Shown in pieces: positions 54,585 through 63,988 of a DNA stretch of 64,000 nucleotides; within the stretch, counting starts at the first letter, position 1; every line of letters starts with the position of its first letter. The notes beneath the pieces were generated by a model. The model worked only from the letters and a program-made list of their open reading frames with translations, was not told the origin of the DNA and did not search any database. This DNA comes from JAOUGY01 sp963785075. Lineage in GTDB: Bacteria > Actinomycetota > Acidimicrobiia > Spongiisociales > ZC4RG35. Both the position numbers and the translations under genes were made by a program. The DNA lies in contig CAWATW010000005.1 in NCBI GenBank assembly GCA_963785075.1, positions 115,371 to 179,370 of the forward strand, written 5' to 3'.

Positions 54585-56578
54585 CCCAATCGCCGGCGGG
54601 TCCCGACCGGGACGCACGGCAGAGATTGCCTCGATTGGATCGGTTTGCGGTCCCGACGGCCCTGGTTGCGCTTGGGATCAGCTGGCCCATCCTGCAGCTC
54701 GTCGGGGAGGCACCGCCCTTTTTCATCGCCCGCCACTCCCCGGTGCTCGACATCGTTTTCTACTCCGTCGCCATAGGAGTGCTTCTTCCGGTGGCGGCCG
54801 GGCTGAGCGCGGTTGTGCCCGGGAGGTTGGGTCGCCTGGCATGGCTTCTCTTCAGTGCGCTTGGACTCATCGGGTTGTCGGTTCCGATTTCTCGTGCTCT
54901 GAGCGGGTCGGATGTTGCCTGGGTCGTCTTCGCCGCCATATTCGCCGTCGGTGGAACGCTCTTTGCCGAACGTAGCGCAACCTTTCGTTCTCTCTGCAGG
55001 CTTCTTTCGATCTCGCCGCTGATCATCGTTGCGGTCTTCCTCGTCGGAACGCCGTCGGGCAGATTGGCCTTCGAGCAACCTGCTGCGTGGAGGGATGCAG
55101 ATGGGACGACGGTACCGGCGGCGGATGGGCCTTTCGTGCTCGTCGTGTTCGACGAGTTCTCGACGGCGTCGATCGTGCACACCGACGGAACCCTCCGAAC
55201 GGACCGCTACCCGGCGCTGGCACGACTGGCAAGCCTCGGAGCATGGTTCCCCAGAGCCACCTCGATGGCCGAGTACACCGAGCAGGCTGTTCCGGGCATC
55301 TTGTCCGGGACCGCTCCTGACGCAAGGCTGGACCCGGTACTGAACGACTTCCCGGCCAATCTCTTCACGCTGGCGCCGAGCGACATCAGGATCTTCTCAC
55401 ACGAAACGGTGACTCAACTGTGCCCTCCGCAGCGCTGTATCGACACGACACCCGTCGCTGGACCGGCGCGTCGCTGGGCTCTTCTCGGGGCAGACAGCGC
55501 AGCGGCCTTGGCGCAGCTCGTCCTACCTCCGTTCGCCACCACCAATCTCCCCGACCTGACCACCAACTGGACGAACTTCGGACTCCTTGCAATCAACGGT
55601 GCGGCTGACTCGCCGAGCATCGTGGTCGGCGACTTCATCGACGCGGTGTCGGCCGACGCGTCGCACGACACGCTCTTCTTCGTTCATGTGCTCATGCCGC
55701 ACCGCCCGTGGATATTCCTCCCCGATGGGACTCGCTACGACGAAGAGTTGTCGTCATCGGGGCGGGCGGTCGATCTGGCTCCCGAGCAGCGAGACCTGGC
55801 GCTGCAGCGTTACTTGCTTCAGACCCAGTACGCCGACCGGATGATCGGAGAGATTCTCGATGGGCTGGAGGCAGACGGCCTGCTTGATAGCGCGACAATC
55901 CTCGTGACGGCGGACCACGGCGTGTCGTTCGACACCACCGACGGCAGTAGATCTCCGTCCGAGGACACGGTCGCGGAAGTCGGGTTGGTCCCGTTCTTCT
56001 TGAAGTCACCTGGATTGCGGTCAGGTTTCGTCGACACCTATCCAGCCACTGGGCGTGATGTCACTCCATCTCTCCTCGATGCCATGGGTGTCCCGGTCGA
56101 CGAGTTGCCTTCGGGAGGAGCGTCCTTGATCTCGGGGAACAGGCCAACGCGAGACACAATGACGATGTCCGGTCGGCGAGGCCTGTTCGAATGGACGCCG
56201 GACATTCGAGCGGCCGCATCCCACGCTGCCCGTTTGGACGCCTTGTTCCCGACCGGGAACCTGTTCGAGTTGGGAACGATTCAGGCGCCGGCCACACCAG
56301 GCCAGCAAGTGGCCGATCTCGGCCGAGGGTGGGTGTTGGAAACTGCTTGGAATGTGACGAGAGGCGACCTCGACGGAGGCCTCAGCCCTGCCCTCGTGAT
56401 CGCCGTCGGCCCGGTGGACGGTGCGGGCGATTGGATCGCACTGGCGGCCGACGATCGTGTCGTGGCAGTCGGTCGGAGCTTTGAACGAGATGGCGTCGCG
56501 CTGTTCGAGGCAGTGATCGATCCAGCCGTGGTGGAGCAGGGCATCCCGCTCACCGTCAGCCGGTACACCGAGCCCTGA
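54581..56578 (+). CDS. Membrane-bound sulfatase-fold hydrolase/transferase
   Basis: A 665-residue protein. Four or more membrane helices fill the first 150 residues, and the periplasmic part has the alkaline-phosphatase/sulfatase fold: VLVVFDEFSTASI, EYTEQAVPGILSGT (likely Thr nucleophile), FFVHVLMPHRPW and TADHGVSF with metal ligands. LtaS-like and phosphoethanolamine transferases have this layout. The GTG at 54581 overlaps the small protein's stop, deciding the start. Substrate unknown. Confidence 0.8.
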   Translation: MTQSPAGPDRDARQRLPRLDRFAVPTALVALGISWPILQLVGEAPPFFIARHSPVLDIVFYSVAIGVLLPVAAGLSAVVPGRLGRLAWLLFSALGLIGLSVPISRALSGSDVAWVVFAAIFAVGGTLFAERSATFRSLCRLLSISPLIIVAVFLVGTPSGRLAFEQPAAWRDADGTTVPAADGPFVLVVFDEFSTASIVHTDGTLRTDRYPALARLASLGAWFPRATSMAEYTEQAVPGILSGTAPDARLDPVLNDFPANLFTLAPSDIRIFSHETVTQLCPPQRCIDTTPVAGPARRWALLGADSAAALAQLVLPPFATTNLPDLTTNWTNFGLLAINGAADSPSIVVGDFIDAVSADASHDTLFFVHVLMPHRPWIFLPDGTRYDEELSSSGRAVDLAPEQRDLALQRYLLQTQYADRMIGEILDGLEADGLLDSATILVTADHGVSFDTTDGSRSPSEDTVAEVGLVPFFLKSPGLRSGFVDTYPATGRDVTPSLLDAMGVPVDELPSGGASLISGNRPTRDTMTMSGRRGLFEWTPDIRAAASHAARLDALFPTGNLFELGTIQAPATPGQQVADLGRGWVLETAWNVTRGDLDGGLSPALVIAVGPVDGAGDWIALAADDRVVAVGRSFERDGVALFEAVIDPAVVEQGIPLTVSRYTEP

Positions 56579-56581
56579 TCT

Positions 56582-56611
56582 TCACGTGAGGATCTCTCGG
56601 CGGAGCTTACG
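56582..56611 (-). repeat. Echo of the uvrA 3' end
   Basis: On the minus strand 24 of 30 bases match the last 30 bases of uvrA (61112-61141), including the TGA. Both encode REILT-stop. It starts 4 bases after the sulfatase-like stop. Confidence 0.6.
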
Positions 56612-56955
56612 TCGAAGCTTCACTACGTTTGCCATCCTCGAGGGGCGCGGAGGCCCCGATGGGAGCAGCTGGATCGTGCAGAACGGGACCCGGCGTTGAG
56701 CTTTGGCGCAGCGCGCGAAACAATCAGCAGATGCCATGGGCTGGCGATCGAAAAGAGGAGCCACCAACGGTCGAAGGTCGCTCACCATGGCTGAGAGAAT
56801 CGAGTCCCGCCGCGAGCTAGCGGTGCCATCTCGAACGGTGATCATCGAAGCCCCACGCGAGGGCCGTGGAGGGCATCGGTTGGTACCAACCTAACTCTGT
56901 AGCATGCATGAATCGGCACGAGTCCGAGGAGCATTGCGAGCTAGGCACTCAACCG
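56612..56955. other. Intergenic stretch with a 14-bp palindrome
   Basis: No gene is recognised. A perfect palindrome GGTTGGTACCAACC lies at 56878-56891, 65 bases downstream of the SDR gene's stop (minus strand). The rest is unremarkable and its composition appears slightly lower in GC than the core. Confidence 0.4.
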
Positions 56956-57675
56956 CTACTCCGTGCTGAGGCGCGCAAGGGCTCCACCATCGACCGGCAA
57001 TGCAGCGCCAGTCACGAAGCTCGCTGCGTCACTGAGCAAATACGCGATCGCCTGAGCGATTTCGTCGGGAACGCCGACTCGACCCAGCGGGTGCCTCCGA
57101 CCAAGCGAAGCGATGGTTGACCCGCTCCGGAACAACCCATCCTCGAGCATCGGGGTGTGCACTGCACCAGGTAAGACACAATTGACCCGGATCGAGTCTT
57201 CGGCCCATTCGAGCGCCATCGCCCTCGTCAACGCCTGCAGACCACCCTTGGACGCCGCATAGCTTCCAATTCCTGCCGAAGTGGCGACTGCGTGTACCGA
57301 CGCGACGTTGACAATCGCGCCTCGCGCCGCTCTCAGCTGCGGTAGTAGAGCTCGACTGACCAGGAAGGGGGCTCGGAGATTTGTGTTGACGACATCGTCC
57401 CAGACATCCAGATTCGTGTCCTCGAGTGAGCTGTATGCGGCAACGCCTGCGTTGTTCACAAGCCCGTGGACAGGTCGAGCGGCGAGTGCAGCCGCGATCA
57501 TGGAACCCGAATCTGGGTGCGATACATCCACCTCTAGATGTTCGTCAGCCGGCGAGTCGCTGCGACGGTCGACCCCGATCACGAAACCTCCCTGCGCTTG
57601 AAGGACTCGGACCGTTGCCTGACCTACTCCTCCGCAAGCCCCGGTCACGACGAACGTCCGCTGATCATCCACCAT
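56956..57675 (-). CDS. Short-chain dehydrogenase/reductase
   Basis: A 239-residue SDR. NAD(P)-binding TGACGGVGQA near the start, VNNAG, and the catalytic Ser in VNVASVHA and Tyr/Lys in YAASKGG are present. The C-terminal end FVTGAALPVDGGALA is typical. The start MVDDQRTFVV overlaps the previous gene by 11 bases. In a surface-sugar cassette, it could oxidise or reduce a nucleotide sugar or keto sugar. Confidence 0.85.
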   Translation of the reverse strand: MVDDQRTFVVTGACGGVGQATVRVLQAQGGFVIGVDRRSDSPADEHLEVDVSHPDSGSMIAAALAARPVHGLVNNAGVAAYSSLEDTNLDVWDDVVNTNLRAPFLVSRALLPQLRAARGAIVNVASVHAVATSAGIGSYAASKGGLQALTRAMALEWAEDSIRVNCVLPGAVHTPMLEDGLFRSGSTIASLGRRHPLGRVGVPDEIAQAIAYLLSDAASFVTGAALPVDGGALARLSTE

Positions 57676-58612
57676 TGCGGTCCAAACTGAGTCCCTCGAG
57701 GAGGTTCGCAATGGCGCGGTCCGTAGTGCGGAGCACTGCCTCATGAGTGTTCGACCCGTTATGGGCTCCGAAGACAACCTGATCGAAGTCGCGCAGCCGC
57801 GCAGATGCTGGCAATGGTTCCGATTCGAAGACATCGAGCGCCGCTGCGCCTACCTTTCCCGACGTAAGTGCGTCGCAGAGGGCGCTTTCGTCGATCAAGG
57901 CACCCCGAGCCGTGTTGATCAGCCACACGCCATCCCGCATTGCTGCCAGTGCAGCCCTGTCGACGATGTGCCGGCTCTCCTGCGTGGACGGAAGGTGTAG
58001 CGAGATCACTTGTGATCGCGATAGAAGGGTCTCGAATGAAACGAACTCGGCGCCGACCGCAGAGAGGGTCGCCTCAGTCGGGGTGATCAGGTCAGTAACC
58101 AGGATTGTCAAGCCCATGCTGAAGAGCCTTCGAGCGAATGCCTTGCCTGAGCTGCCAAAGCCCACCAGCCCGGCAGTCACACCTTGGAGCGATCGGCCGC
58201 GGACCTGTTGCCACTCGCCGCGTCGGGTGGCCGCGTCCACCTGATGCTGGCGGCGTGCCAACAACAACAGATAGCCCAGGGCATAGTCTGCCAGTTCCTC
58301 ACCGAAAACGCCGGGGGTGTTGTACACGGGGATATTGCGCCGCTTGGCAGCGTCAGTGTCTATGGAGTCGATACCGATACCCCACTTCGATATGACCCGG
58401 AGCCTCGGTGCCGCCTCAATGACCCTGGCGGTGAAGTGATCGTCGCCAAGCAGCACTCCGTCGTACTGGTTGACCATGCCGAGCAGTTCAGTCTCATCGA
58501 GTTGCTGACCGCGAAAATGAGGAAAGTCGACCTCGATTCCTTCGAACCGATCAGCGAAGAGGTCGTACACCTGGTGCACGTGCCGACAAGAAATCATGAC
58601 CCGGTCAGCCAT
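57665..58612 (-). CDS. D-2-hydroxyacid dehydrogenase
   Basis: A 315-residue D-isomer 2-hydroxyacid dehydrogenase (SerA-like first domain). The NAD-binding GFGSSGKAFARRL, INTARGALIDE with Arg, and a Glu in FESEP and His in FGAHNGSNT support activity. It begins MADRVMISCRHVHQVYD. In this setting it may act on a keto acid of the sugar pathway. It overlaps the cytidylyltransferase gene by 8 bases. Confidence 0.85.
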   Translation of the reverse strand: MADRVMISCRHVHQVYDLFADRFEGIEVDFPHFRGQQLDETELLGMVNQYDGVLLGDDHFTARVIEAAPRLRVISKWGIGIDSIDTDAAKRRNIPVYNTPGVFGEELADYALGYLLLLARRQHQVDAATRRGEWQQVRGRSLQGVTAGLVGFGSSGKAFARRLFSMGLTILVTDLITPTEATLSAVGAEFVSFETLLSRSQVISLHLPSTQESRHIVDRAALAAMRDGVWLINTARGALIDESALCDALTSGKVGAAALDVFESEPLPASARLRDFDQVVFGAHNGSNTHEAVLRTTDRAIANLLEGLSLDRNGG

Positions 58613-59270
58613 GGCGCTCGGACAACATGCGTTGGGCTATCTCGAAGTCTGTCTCGGTGTCGATGTCGATCGCCTCTCCGGGATCCATCTCGAACAGTAG
58701 AGGGTGGCGGCCGATCCGCTGTCCGGTGCGCTCGATGACCTCGCGCGATGCGACATAGAGGTTCGAGTTCTCCTCCAGGAGAGGAGGGACATCCTGGGTT
58801 CGGAGCAGAACAGCAGGGTCGTGGTTCACCGGATCTCCGTTCTCGAAGTAGAAACGCGACTGCAAACGAGTGACAGACATCAGTGAGTCGTGGGAGCGAT
58901 CCTCGCCGAGCGTCTTGAGCGCCGAGTCGATCGTTTGCGGAGTTAGAAGTGGATTCGTTGCGTGCGTTTGGAGGAATATCCGACCTGGCGTCACGGCGAC
59001 GACGTGAGCGACTACATCGTGCATCGCGACAAGGTCGCCGTGCAGGTGCTGAGGCCGCCGATGGACCCGGACGATAGGGAAGGCGGTTCGTACGGCCTCC
59101 TCGATCGCATCGCTGTCGGTATCCACGACCACGGTGTCGACCAGGTCGGCTCGAAGCAGCGACTCTGTGACCCAATGGAACAGGGGCCGCCCAGCGCACT
59201 CCCGCAGATTCTTTCCGGGGACACGTTCCGAATGACCCTTCATCGGTAGGATTGCCGTCACGCCGGTCAC
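58605..59270 (-). CDS. Acylneuraminate-type cytidylyltransferase
   Basis: A 221-residue nucleotidyltransferase that likely makes a CMP-sugar from CTP. The nucleotide-binding motif is ILPMKGHSERVPGKNLRE, with VVVDTDSDAIEEAV and the QTHATNPLLTPQTID and IDIDTETDFEIAQ motifs of CMP-Neu5Ac/Kdo synthetases. The sugar is unknown; legionaminic, pseudaminic or a related nonulosonic acid is possible, but no synthase is present here. Confidence 0.85.
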   Translation of the reverse strand: MTGVTAILPMKGHSERVPGKNLRECAGRPLFHWVTESLLRADLVDTVVVDTDSDAIEEAVRTAFPIVRVHRRPQHLHGDLVAMHDVVAHVVAVTPGRIFLQTHATNPLLTPQTIDSALKTLGEDRSHDSLMSVTRLQSRFYFENGDPVNHDPAVLLRTQDVPPLLEENSNLYVASREVIERTGQRIGRHPLLFEMDPGEAIDIDTETDFEIAQRMLSERHG

Positions 59271-60178
59271 TGGCCCTCCTCGGGATAGTAGAAGCGGCGC
59301 TTCAGCTCACTCGACCCCGGCCAACGTGTCCGGAAGCCCTGATATGTCCCAATGAATTGCGCGGTGCGGAAACGGAGAATCTGCCACCAATCGGCGCGCA
59401 GAGTGTGCTCGGAGGCAGCAACTCGCCAGTCTCGTCCAACGTTCACCGCAATCAATCGGACCACGTCCAGCGCATTGAAATGCTCGTGGGGGAAGATGCG
59501 CTGGAAGGTGATAGCTTCTCGCTGGTACCTTCGCCGCGTCTGGGTCGTGGTCTCATCGTGCACGTGCAGGACTCCAGCGTCGGCTCGATATGACAGCCAC
59601 CAGCCATGTCGCATGACCTCCTTGGCCCACGCCGTGTCTTCGAGACCCGGGAGGTCCTCGTCGTACCGAAAGTCCTCCCACAACGATCGGCGGATGGCGC
59701 AATTGGCATTGTTCGAGAACGGATGCTCCTGCCGTTCGACCGAGAGTTCCGGAAACCACCTTCTGAAGATCTGACGTTCGCTGAAGTGGGACTTTTCGAC
59801 TCCGCGTTGTTTGCCGTAGACACAGGCAACCCTCTCGTCCTTGAAACCATCGAGCAGATTCTCCAGCCACGAATCCTCCATCGGGTAGCAGTGCGCGCTG
59901 ATGAAGACGAGGAATTCGCCCCGTGCGACGCCGCACCCCATGTTGAGCGATCGGCCGAAGCTGAACTCTTCCTTGGAGATGTGTAGCAGCGTGATATCCG
60001 GTCGGTCCACGATGTCTAGGGTCCCGTCCGTCGACCCCGAGTCGACGACGATGAGTTCGAAGTCGCGCCGAGTTTGATTCTCCAACCTCGCCAGCAGCAT
60101 CGGCAGGTGATCCGCCTCGTTCAGACAGCGGACCACGATCGATGCGTCAATCGGAAGGTTGGAATCTGGCGGGATCAT
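59267..60178 (-). CDS. GT2 family glycosyltransferase (rhamnosyltransferase-like)
   Basis: A 303-residue GT2 enzyme. N-terminal SIVVRCLNEADHL and VVDSGSTDGT bind the nucleotide. The DxD position reads SAHCYP in FVFISAHCYPMED, as seen in some bacterial GT2 subfamilies. SNNANCAIRRSLWEDF and LEDTAWAKEV are further motifs. It is first in the four-gene operon. No membrane segments; probably cytoplasmic. Confidence 0.83.
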   Translation of the reverse strand: MIPPDSNLPIDASIVVRCLNEADHLPMLLARLENQTRRDFELIVVDSGSTDGTLDIVDRPDITLLHISKEEFSFGRSLNMGCGVARGEFLVFISAHCYPMEDSWLENLLDGFKDERVACVYGKQRGVEKSHFSERQIFRRWFPELSVERQEHPFSNNANCAIRRSLWEDFRYDEDLPGLEDTAWAKEVMRHGWWLSYRADAGVLHVHDETTTQTRRRYQREAITFQRIFPHEHFNALDVVRLIAVNVGRDWRVAASEHTLRADWWQILRFRTAQFIGTYQGFRTRWPGSSELKRRFYYPEEGQ

Positions 60179-60499
60179 ATGTCTCCATCGATCGAGCTGC
60201 CGGACGATTACCTGGTTCCGACCACCAAGTCGACGGTGGCAGTCTGAGCCAGGTCGTTTCAGCTCGCAACAAGCTTTCGGCGAGTTACCCCGGTCGCTCT
60301 AGTAGCGGTCACGGTTCGACGGGCCAACACAGAGGAGGAAACAATCCTCGGTCATCGTAGCCCTTCCAGTCTCATCGGTCTCCGCCACCATCGTCTTGAG
60401 GATCCATGCGGCACATGGCACTGGTTCGCATGTGCGGTTGAATCGACCGCCCGGCTCACGCTAAGCACGCTTCCAGCGGAGCCCGAGCAACCGAGACGT
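60179..60499. other. Region upstream of the glycan operon, no gene
   Basis: About 320 bases that likely carry the promoter of the GT2-CMP-HADH-SDR operon. No clear -35/-10 was found. Confidence 0.35.
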
Positions 60500-61108
60500 G
60501 TGAAGCTGGTGCCTTAGACCGGGCATGCGCTGCATCTGACCCTCGCTTGGTCCAGCTCGACCTTCGACTCAATGAGGAGGCCGGCGTGGCCGAGTTGGTC
60601 GGCAGGGCGCTCGTGGTGCGATGGTGAAACCGAACTGTGCCGGATCCCGCCGGTTCTTCTGTGAAGCCGCTGTCGAAGTAGTGACCACCGGCGAAGCACC
60701 TCGCGGTCTTGGCAGCCACGATGGCGCCGCTGTCGGGCGCAGTGACCATTGGGTGGTTGAGGCTGGCGACGAGGTGACGCCGGGTATCAGCATTCGAGCT
60801 GCCTCTTAGAGCATTGTTCTGTGATCGGATAGGTGCTCCAATGTGAGGACGAGAGTGACCCATCGAACACACCTTCAGCGAACGGGAGGTAGGGGACCCG
60901 AACGCGCACTACCTGCCCGCTGGGCGCGGGTAGCCGGAGGAGCTCTTGGTCAAAGTCGATAACTCGGGGCTGCCAGCCCAGATCACCGACGGTTCGCTGC
61001 CACCGGTCCCAATATCGAGAAGCCTTCAAACGAGTGGCGTGACGAGTTCTTCATAGGCAGGGTCCGAGTCGACCTCGTCCACCAGTCGGAGAGACCATCC
61101 CAGCTCAT
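60500..61108 (-). pseudogene. Decayed second copy of the methyltransferase
   Basis: Sequence similar to the functional methyltransferase (53619-54323) can be traced in pieces: MSWDGLSDWW at 61108 (minus strand), a DPAYEEL-like part and TPL, then GQVVRVRVPYLPFAEGVFDG, LNHPMVTAPDSGAI, FTEEPAGSGTVRFHHR. Pieces lie in several frames and the SAM-binding motif is missing. Its ATG is three bases from the uvrA stop, so the original gene was coupled to uvrA. Confidence 0.8.
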
Positions 61109-61111
61109 CGC

Positions 61112-63931
61112 TCAGGTGAGGATCTCTCGCAGGAACTTCCCGGTGTAGCTCTCGCCGACCTCGGCCACCTCTTCGGGTGTTCCTACGGCCACTATGGCAC
61201 CGCCCCCTGACCCGCCTTCGGGACCGAGGTCGATGACATGGTCGACCGACTTGATCACGTCGAGGTTGTGTTCGATGACGAGCACCGTGTTGCCGGCGTC
61301 GACGAGTCGTTGCAGAACCTGGAGCAACTTGCGGATGTCTTCGAAGTGAAGGCCAGTGGTGGGCTCGTCGAGGATGTAGAAGGTCCGGCCGGTCGATCGT
61401 TTTCCGAGCTCCGAGGCGAGTTTGATCCGCTGCGCTTCGCCGCCCGACAGGGTGGTGGCCGGCTGGCCAAGACGCACATAGGTCAGCCCGACGTCGTAAA
61501 GGGTCTGGAGAATGCGGGCGATCTTGGGCTGGTTCTCGAAGAAGTGCAATGCCTCTTCCACCGACATCTGGAGGATGTCGGAGATGTTGTGCCCCTTCCA
61601 GAGGATCTCGAGGGTCTCGCGGTTGTAACGCTTGCCCCCGCAGATCTCGCAGGGGACGTACACGTCGGGCAGGAAGTGCATTTCGATCTTGATCGTGCCG
61701 TCACCCGAGCATGCGTCGCATCTGCCGCCCGAGACGTTGAACGAGAACCGTCCGGGCTTGTAGCCACGTGCGCGGGCCTCGTTGGTGGATGCAAACAGCG
61801 TCCGGATGTGGTCGAACAACCCGGTGTAGGTGGCTGGGTTCGAACGGGGGGTCCGACCGATCGGCGACTGGTCGATGTTGATGACCTTGTCGATGTGTTC
61901 GATTCCTTCGATCTTGCGATGCCGCCCCGGATTCGACCGTGATCGATAGATCGCCTGGTGAAGGGCCTTGGAGAGGATGTCCTCGATCAGGGTCGACTTG
62001 CCGCTGCCCGACACGCCGGTGACCGCGATGAACGAACCGAGGGGAAACGACACGTCGATCTTCCGGAGGTTGTTCGCGGAGGCACCTTTGATCGACAGAT
62101 GAGCCCCGTTCCCGATCCGGCGGGTACCGGGAGTCTCGATCGTCCGACGACCCGACAGGTAGTCGCCGGTGAGCGACGCCTCGCTGGCGGCGATGTCGGC
62201 CATGGTGCCCTGGGCCACGATGTAGCCGCCGTGCTCTCCCGCCCCGGGGCCGATGTCGACGACGTGGTCCGCCACCCGGATGGTGTCTTCGTCGTGTTCG
62301 ACCACGATGAGGGTGTTGCCGAGATCACGCAGTCGTACCAGGGTCTCGATGAGACGCTGGTTGTCGCGCTGATGGAGGCCGATCGATGGTTCGTCGAGGA
62401 TGTAGAGCACGCCGACGAGCCCCGAACCGATCTGGGTGGCGAGTCTGATGCGCTGTGCCTCTCCGCCGGCCAGGGTCGCCGCCGAGCGTGCCAGCGTGAG
62501 GTATTCCAGGCCCACGTCGAGGAGGAACTGGAGGCGCGCCCGGATCTCCTTGAGGACTCGTTCGGCGATGGCGGTTTCTCGCTCGTTCAGCTTCAGATCG
62601 GCGACGAATGTGTGGGCGTCAGCGAGCGACATCGCCGACAGCTCGTGGATGCTTGCGCCTCCGATCGTGACCGCGAGCGCGACCGGGTTGAGCCGACCGC
62701 CCTGACAGGTGTCACACGGCACTTCCCGCATGTACTCCTCGTAGTACTCCCGGGCGGAATCGGATTCGGCGTTCTCGTGTCGACGGCTGAGGAACGGAAG
62801 CACGCCTTCGTAGGTGGCCGAGTACTCACGCTTACGGTTGAAGCGGTTGGTGTACGACACCCGGATCTTGCGGTCACCGGTTCCGTGCAGCACCGCTTTG
62901 CGTACCTTGGCGGGCAGGTCGCTCCACGGGGTGTGGATGTCGAAGCCCATCTCGTCGGCCAGCCCGTCGAGCATGCGCTGGAAGTAGCGCATCTTGTTGC
63001 CCGACCACGGTGCGACGGCGCCGCCGGCGATGGATCGATCCGGGTCGGGAACCACGAGGTCGGCGTCGACCTGAAAGCGGGTTCCGATTCCGGAGCAAAC
63101 CGAACAGGCACCGTACGGGCTGTTGAACGAGAAGTTGCGGGGTTGGAGCTCTTCGAAGCTGAACCCGTCGACCGGACAGGCCAGGTGCTGGCTGAACGTG
63201 AGGGTCGGACCGTCGATGACGTCGATGTCGACGACCCCTTCGGTCAGCTTCAGGGCCGTTTCCAACGATTGTGTGAGGCGTTGGTCGATCCCCGGTTTGC
63301 TGACGAGTCGGTCGACCACGATCTCGATCGTGTGCTGGAAGTATCGGTCGAGCTTGATGTCTTCGGTGAGGTCCCGGACGTCGCCGTCGATGCGGGCGCG
63401 GGCGAATCCTTCGGAGGCGAGCTCCTTGAGCATCGCCTCGTACTCGCCCTTGCGCCCCCGCACTACCGGCGCGAGCACCTGGAACCGCGTGCCTTCTTCG
63501 AGCTCGAGGATCTGGTCGACGATCTGCTGCGGGGTCTGCTTGACGAGCGGCGTGCCGTCGTTCGGGCAGTGTGGAATCCCGATGCGGGCGTACAGCAGGC
63601 GGAGGTAGTCCCAGATCTCGGTGACGGTGCCGACGGTCGACCGTGGATTGCGGCTCGCCGTCTTCTGGTCGATCGAGATGGCCGGAGACAGGCCTTCGAT
63701 GAAGTCGACGTCGGGTTTGTCCATCTGACCCAGGAATTGGCGGGCGTACGCCGACAGCGACTCGACGTACCGCCGCTGCCCTTCGGCGTAGATGGTGTCG
63801 AACGCCAGCGACGACTTGCCCGAGCCGGACAGGCCGGTGAACACGATGAGCTTGTCTCGCGGCAGCTCGAGCGACAGGTTCTTGAGGTTGTGCTCACGTG
63901 CGCCGCGAATGAGGATGGTGTCGGTCGACAT
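61112..63931 (-). CDS. uvrA: UvrABC excinuclease subunit A
   Basis: UvrA is the damage-sensing ATPase of nucleotide excision repair. The 939-residue protein has Walker A GLSGSGKS and a second GVSGSGKST, two ABC signatures ([12 protein letters not shown] and [12 protein letters not shown]), zinc motifs (CPVDGF.., CSVC and CDAC, CEICGG) and [24 protein letters not shown]. The length is typical. ATG at 63931. An SOS-box-like sequence lies about 60 bases upstream at the window edge. Confidence 0.97.
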   Translation of the reverse strand: MSTDTILIRGAREHNLKNLSLELPRDKLIVFTGLSGSGKSSLAFDTIYAEGQRRYVESLSAYARQFLGQMDKPDVDFIEGLSPAISIDQKTASRNPRSTVGTVTEIWDYLRLLYARIGIPHCPNDGTPLVKQTPQQIVDQILELEEGTRFQVLAPVVRGRKGEYEAMLKELASEGFARARIDGDVRDLTEDIKLDRYFQHTIEIVVDRLVSKPGIDQRLTQSLETALKLTEGVVDIDVIDGPTLTFSQHLACPVDGFSFEELQPRNFSFNSPYGACSVCSGIGTRFQVDADLVVPDPDRSIAGGAVAPWSGNKMRYFQRMLDGLADEMGFDIHTPWSDLPAKVRKAVLHGTGDRKIRVSYTNRFNRKREYSATYEGVLPFLSRRHENAESDSAREYYEEYMREVPCDTCQGGRLNPVALAVTIGGASIHELSAMSLADAHTFVADLKLNERETAIAERVLKEIRARLQFLLDVGLEYLTLARSAATLAGGEAQRIRLATQIGSGLVGVLYILDEPSIGLHQRDNQRLIETLVRLRDLGNTLIVVEHDEDTIRVADHVVDIGPGAGEHGGYIVAQGTMADIAASEASLTGDYLSGRRTIETPGTRRIGNGAHLSIKGASANNLRKIDVSFPLGSFIAVTGVSGSGKSTLIEDILSKALHQAIYRSRSNPGRHRKIEGIEHIDKVINIDQSPIGRTPRSNPATYTGLFDHIRTLFASTNEARARGYKPGRFSFNVSGGRCDACSGDGTIKIEMHFLPDVYVPCEICGGKRYNRETLEILWKGHNISDILQMSVEEALHFFENQPKIARILQTLYDVGLTYVRLGQPATTLSGGEAQRIKLASELGKRSTGRTFYILDEPTTGLHFEDIRKLLQVLQRLVDAGNTVLVIEHNLDVIKSVDHVIDLGPEGGSGGGAIVAVGTPEEVAEVGESYTGKFLREILT

Positions 63932-63988
63932 GGACCCCTGATGCCTCCACCGAAAACAGAACGACGGAAGTGTAGTTCAGGATCAAAC

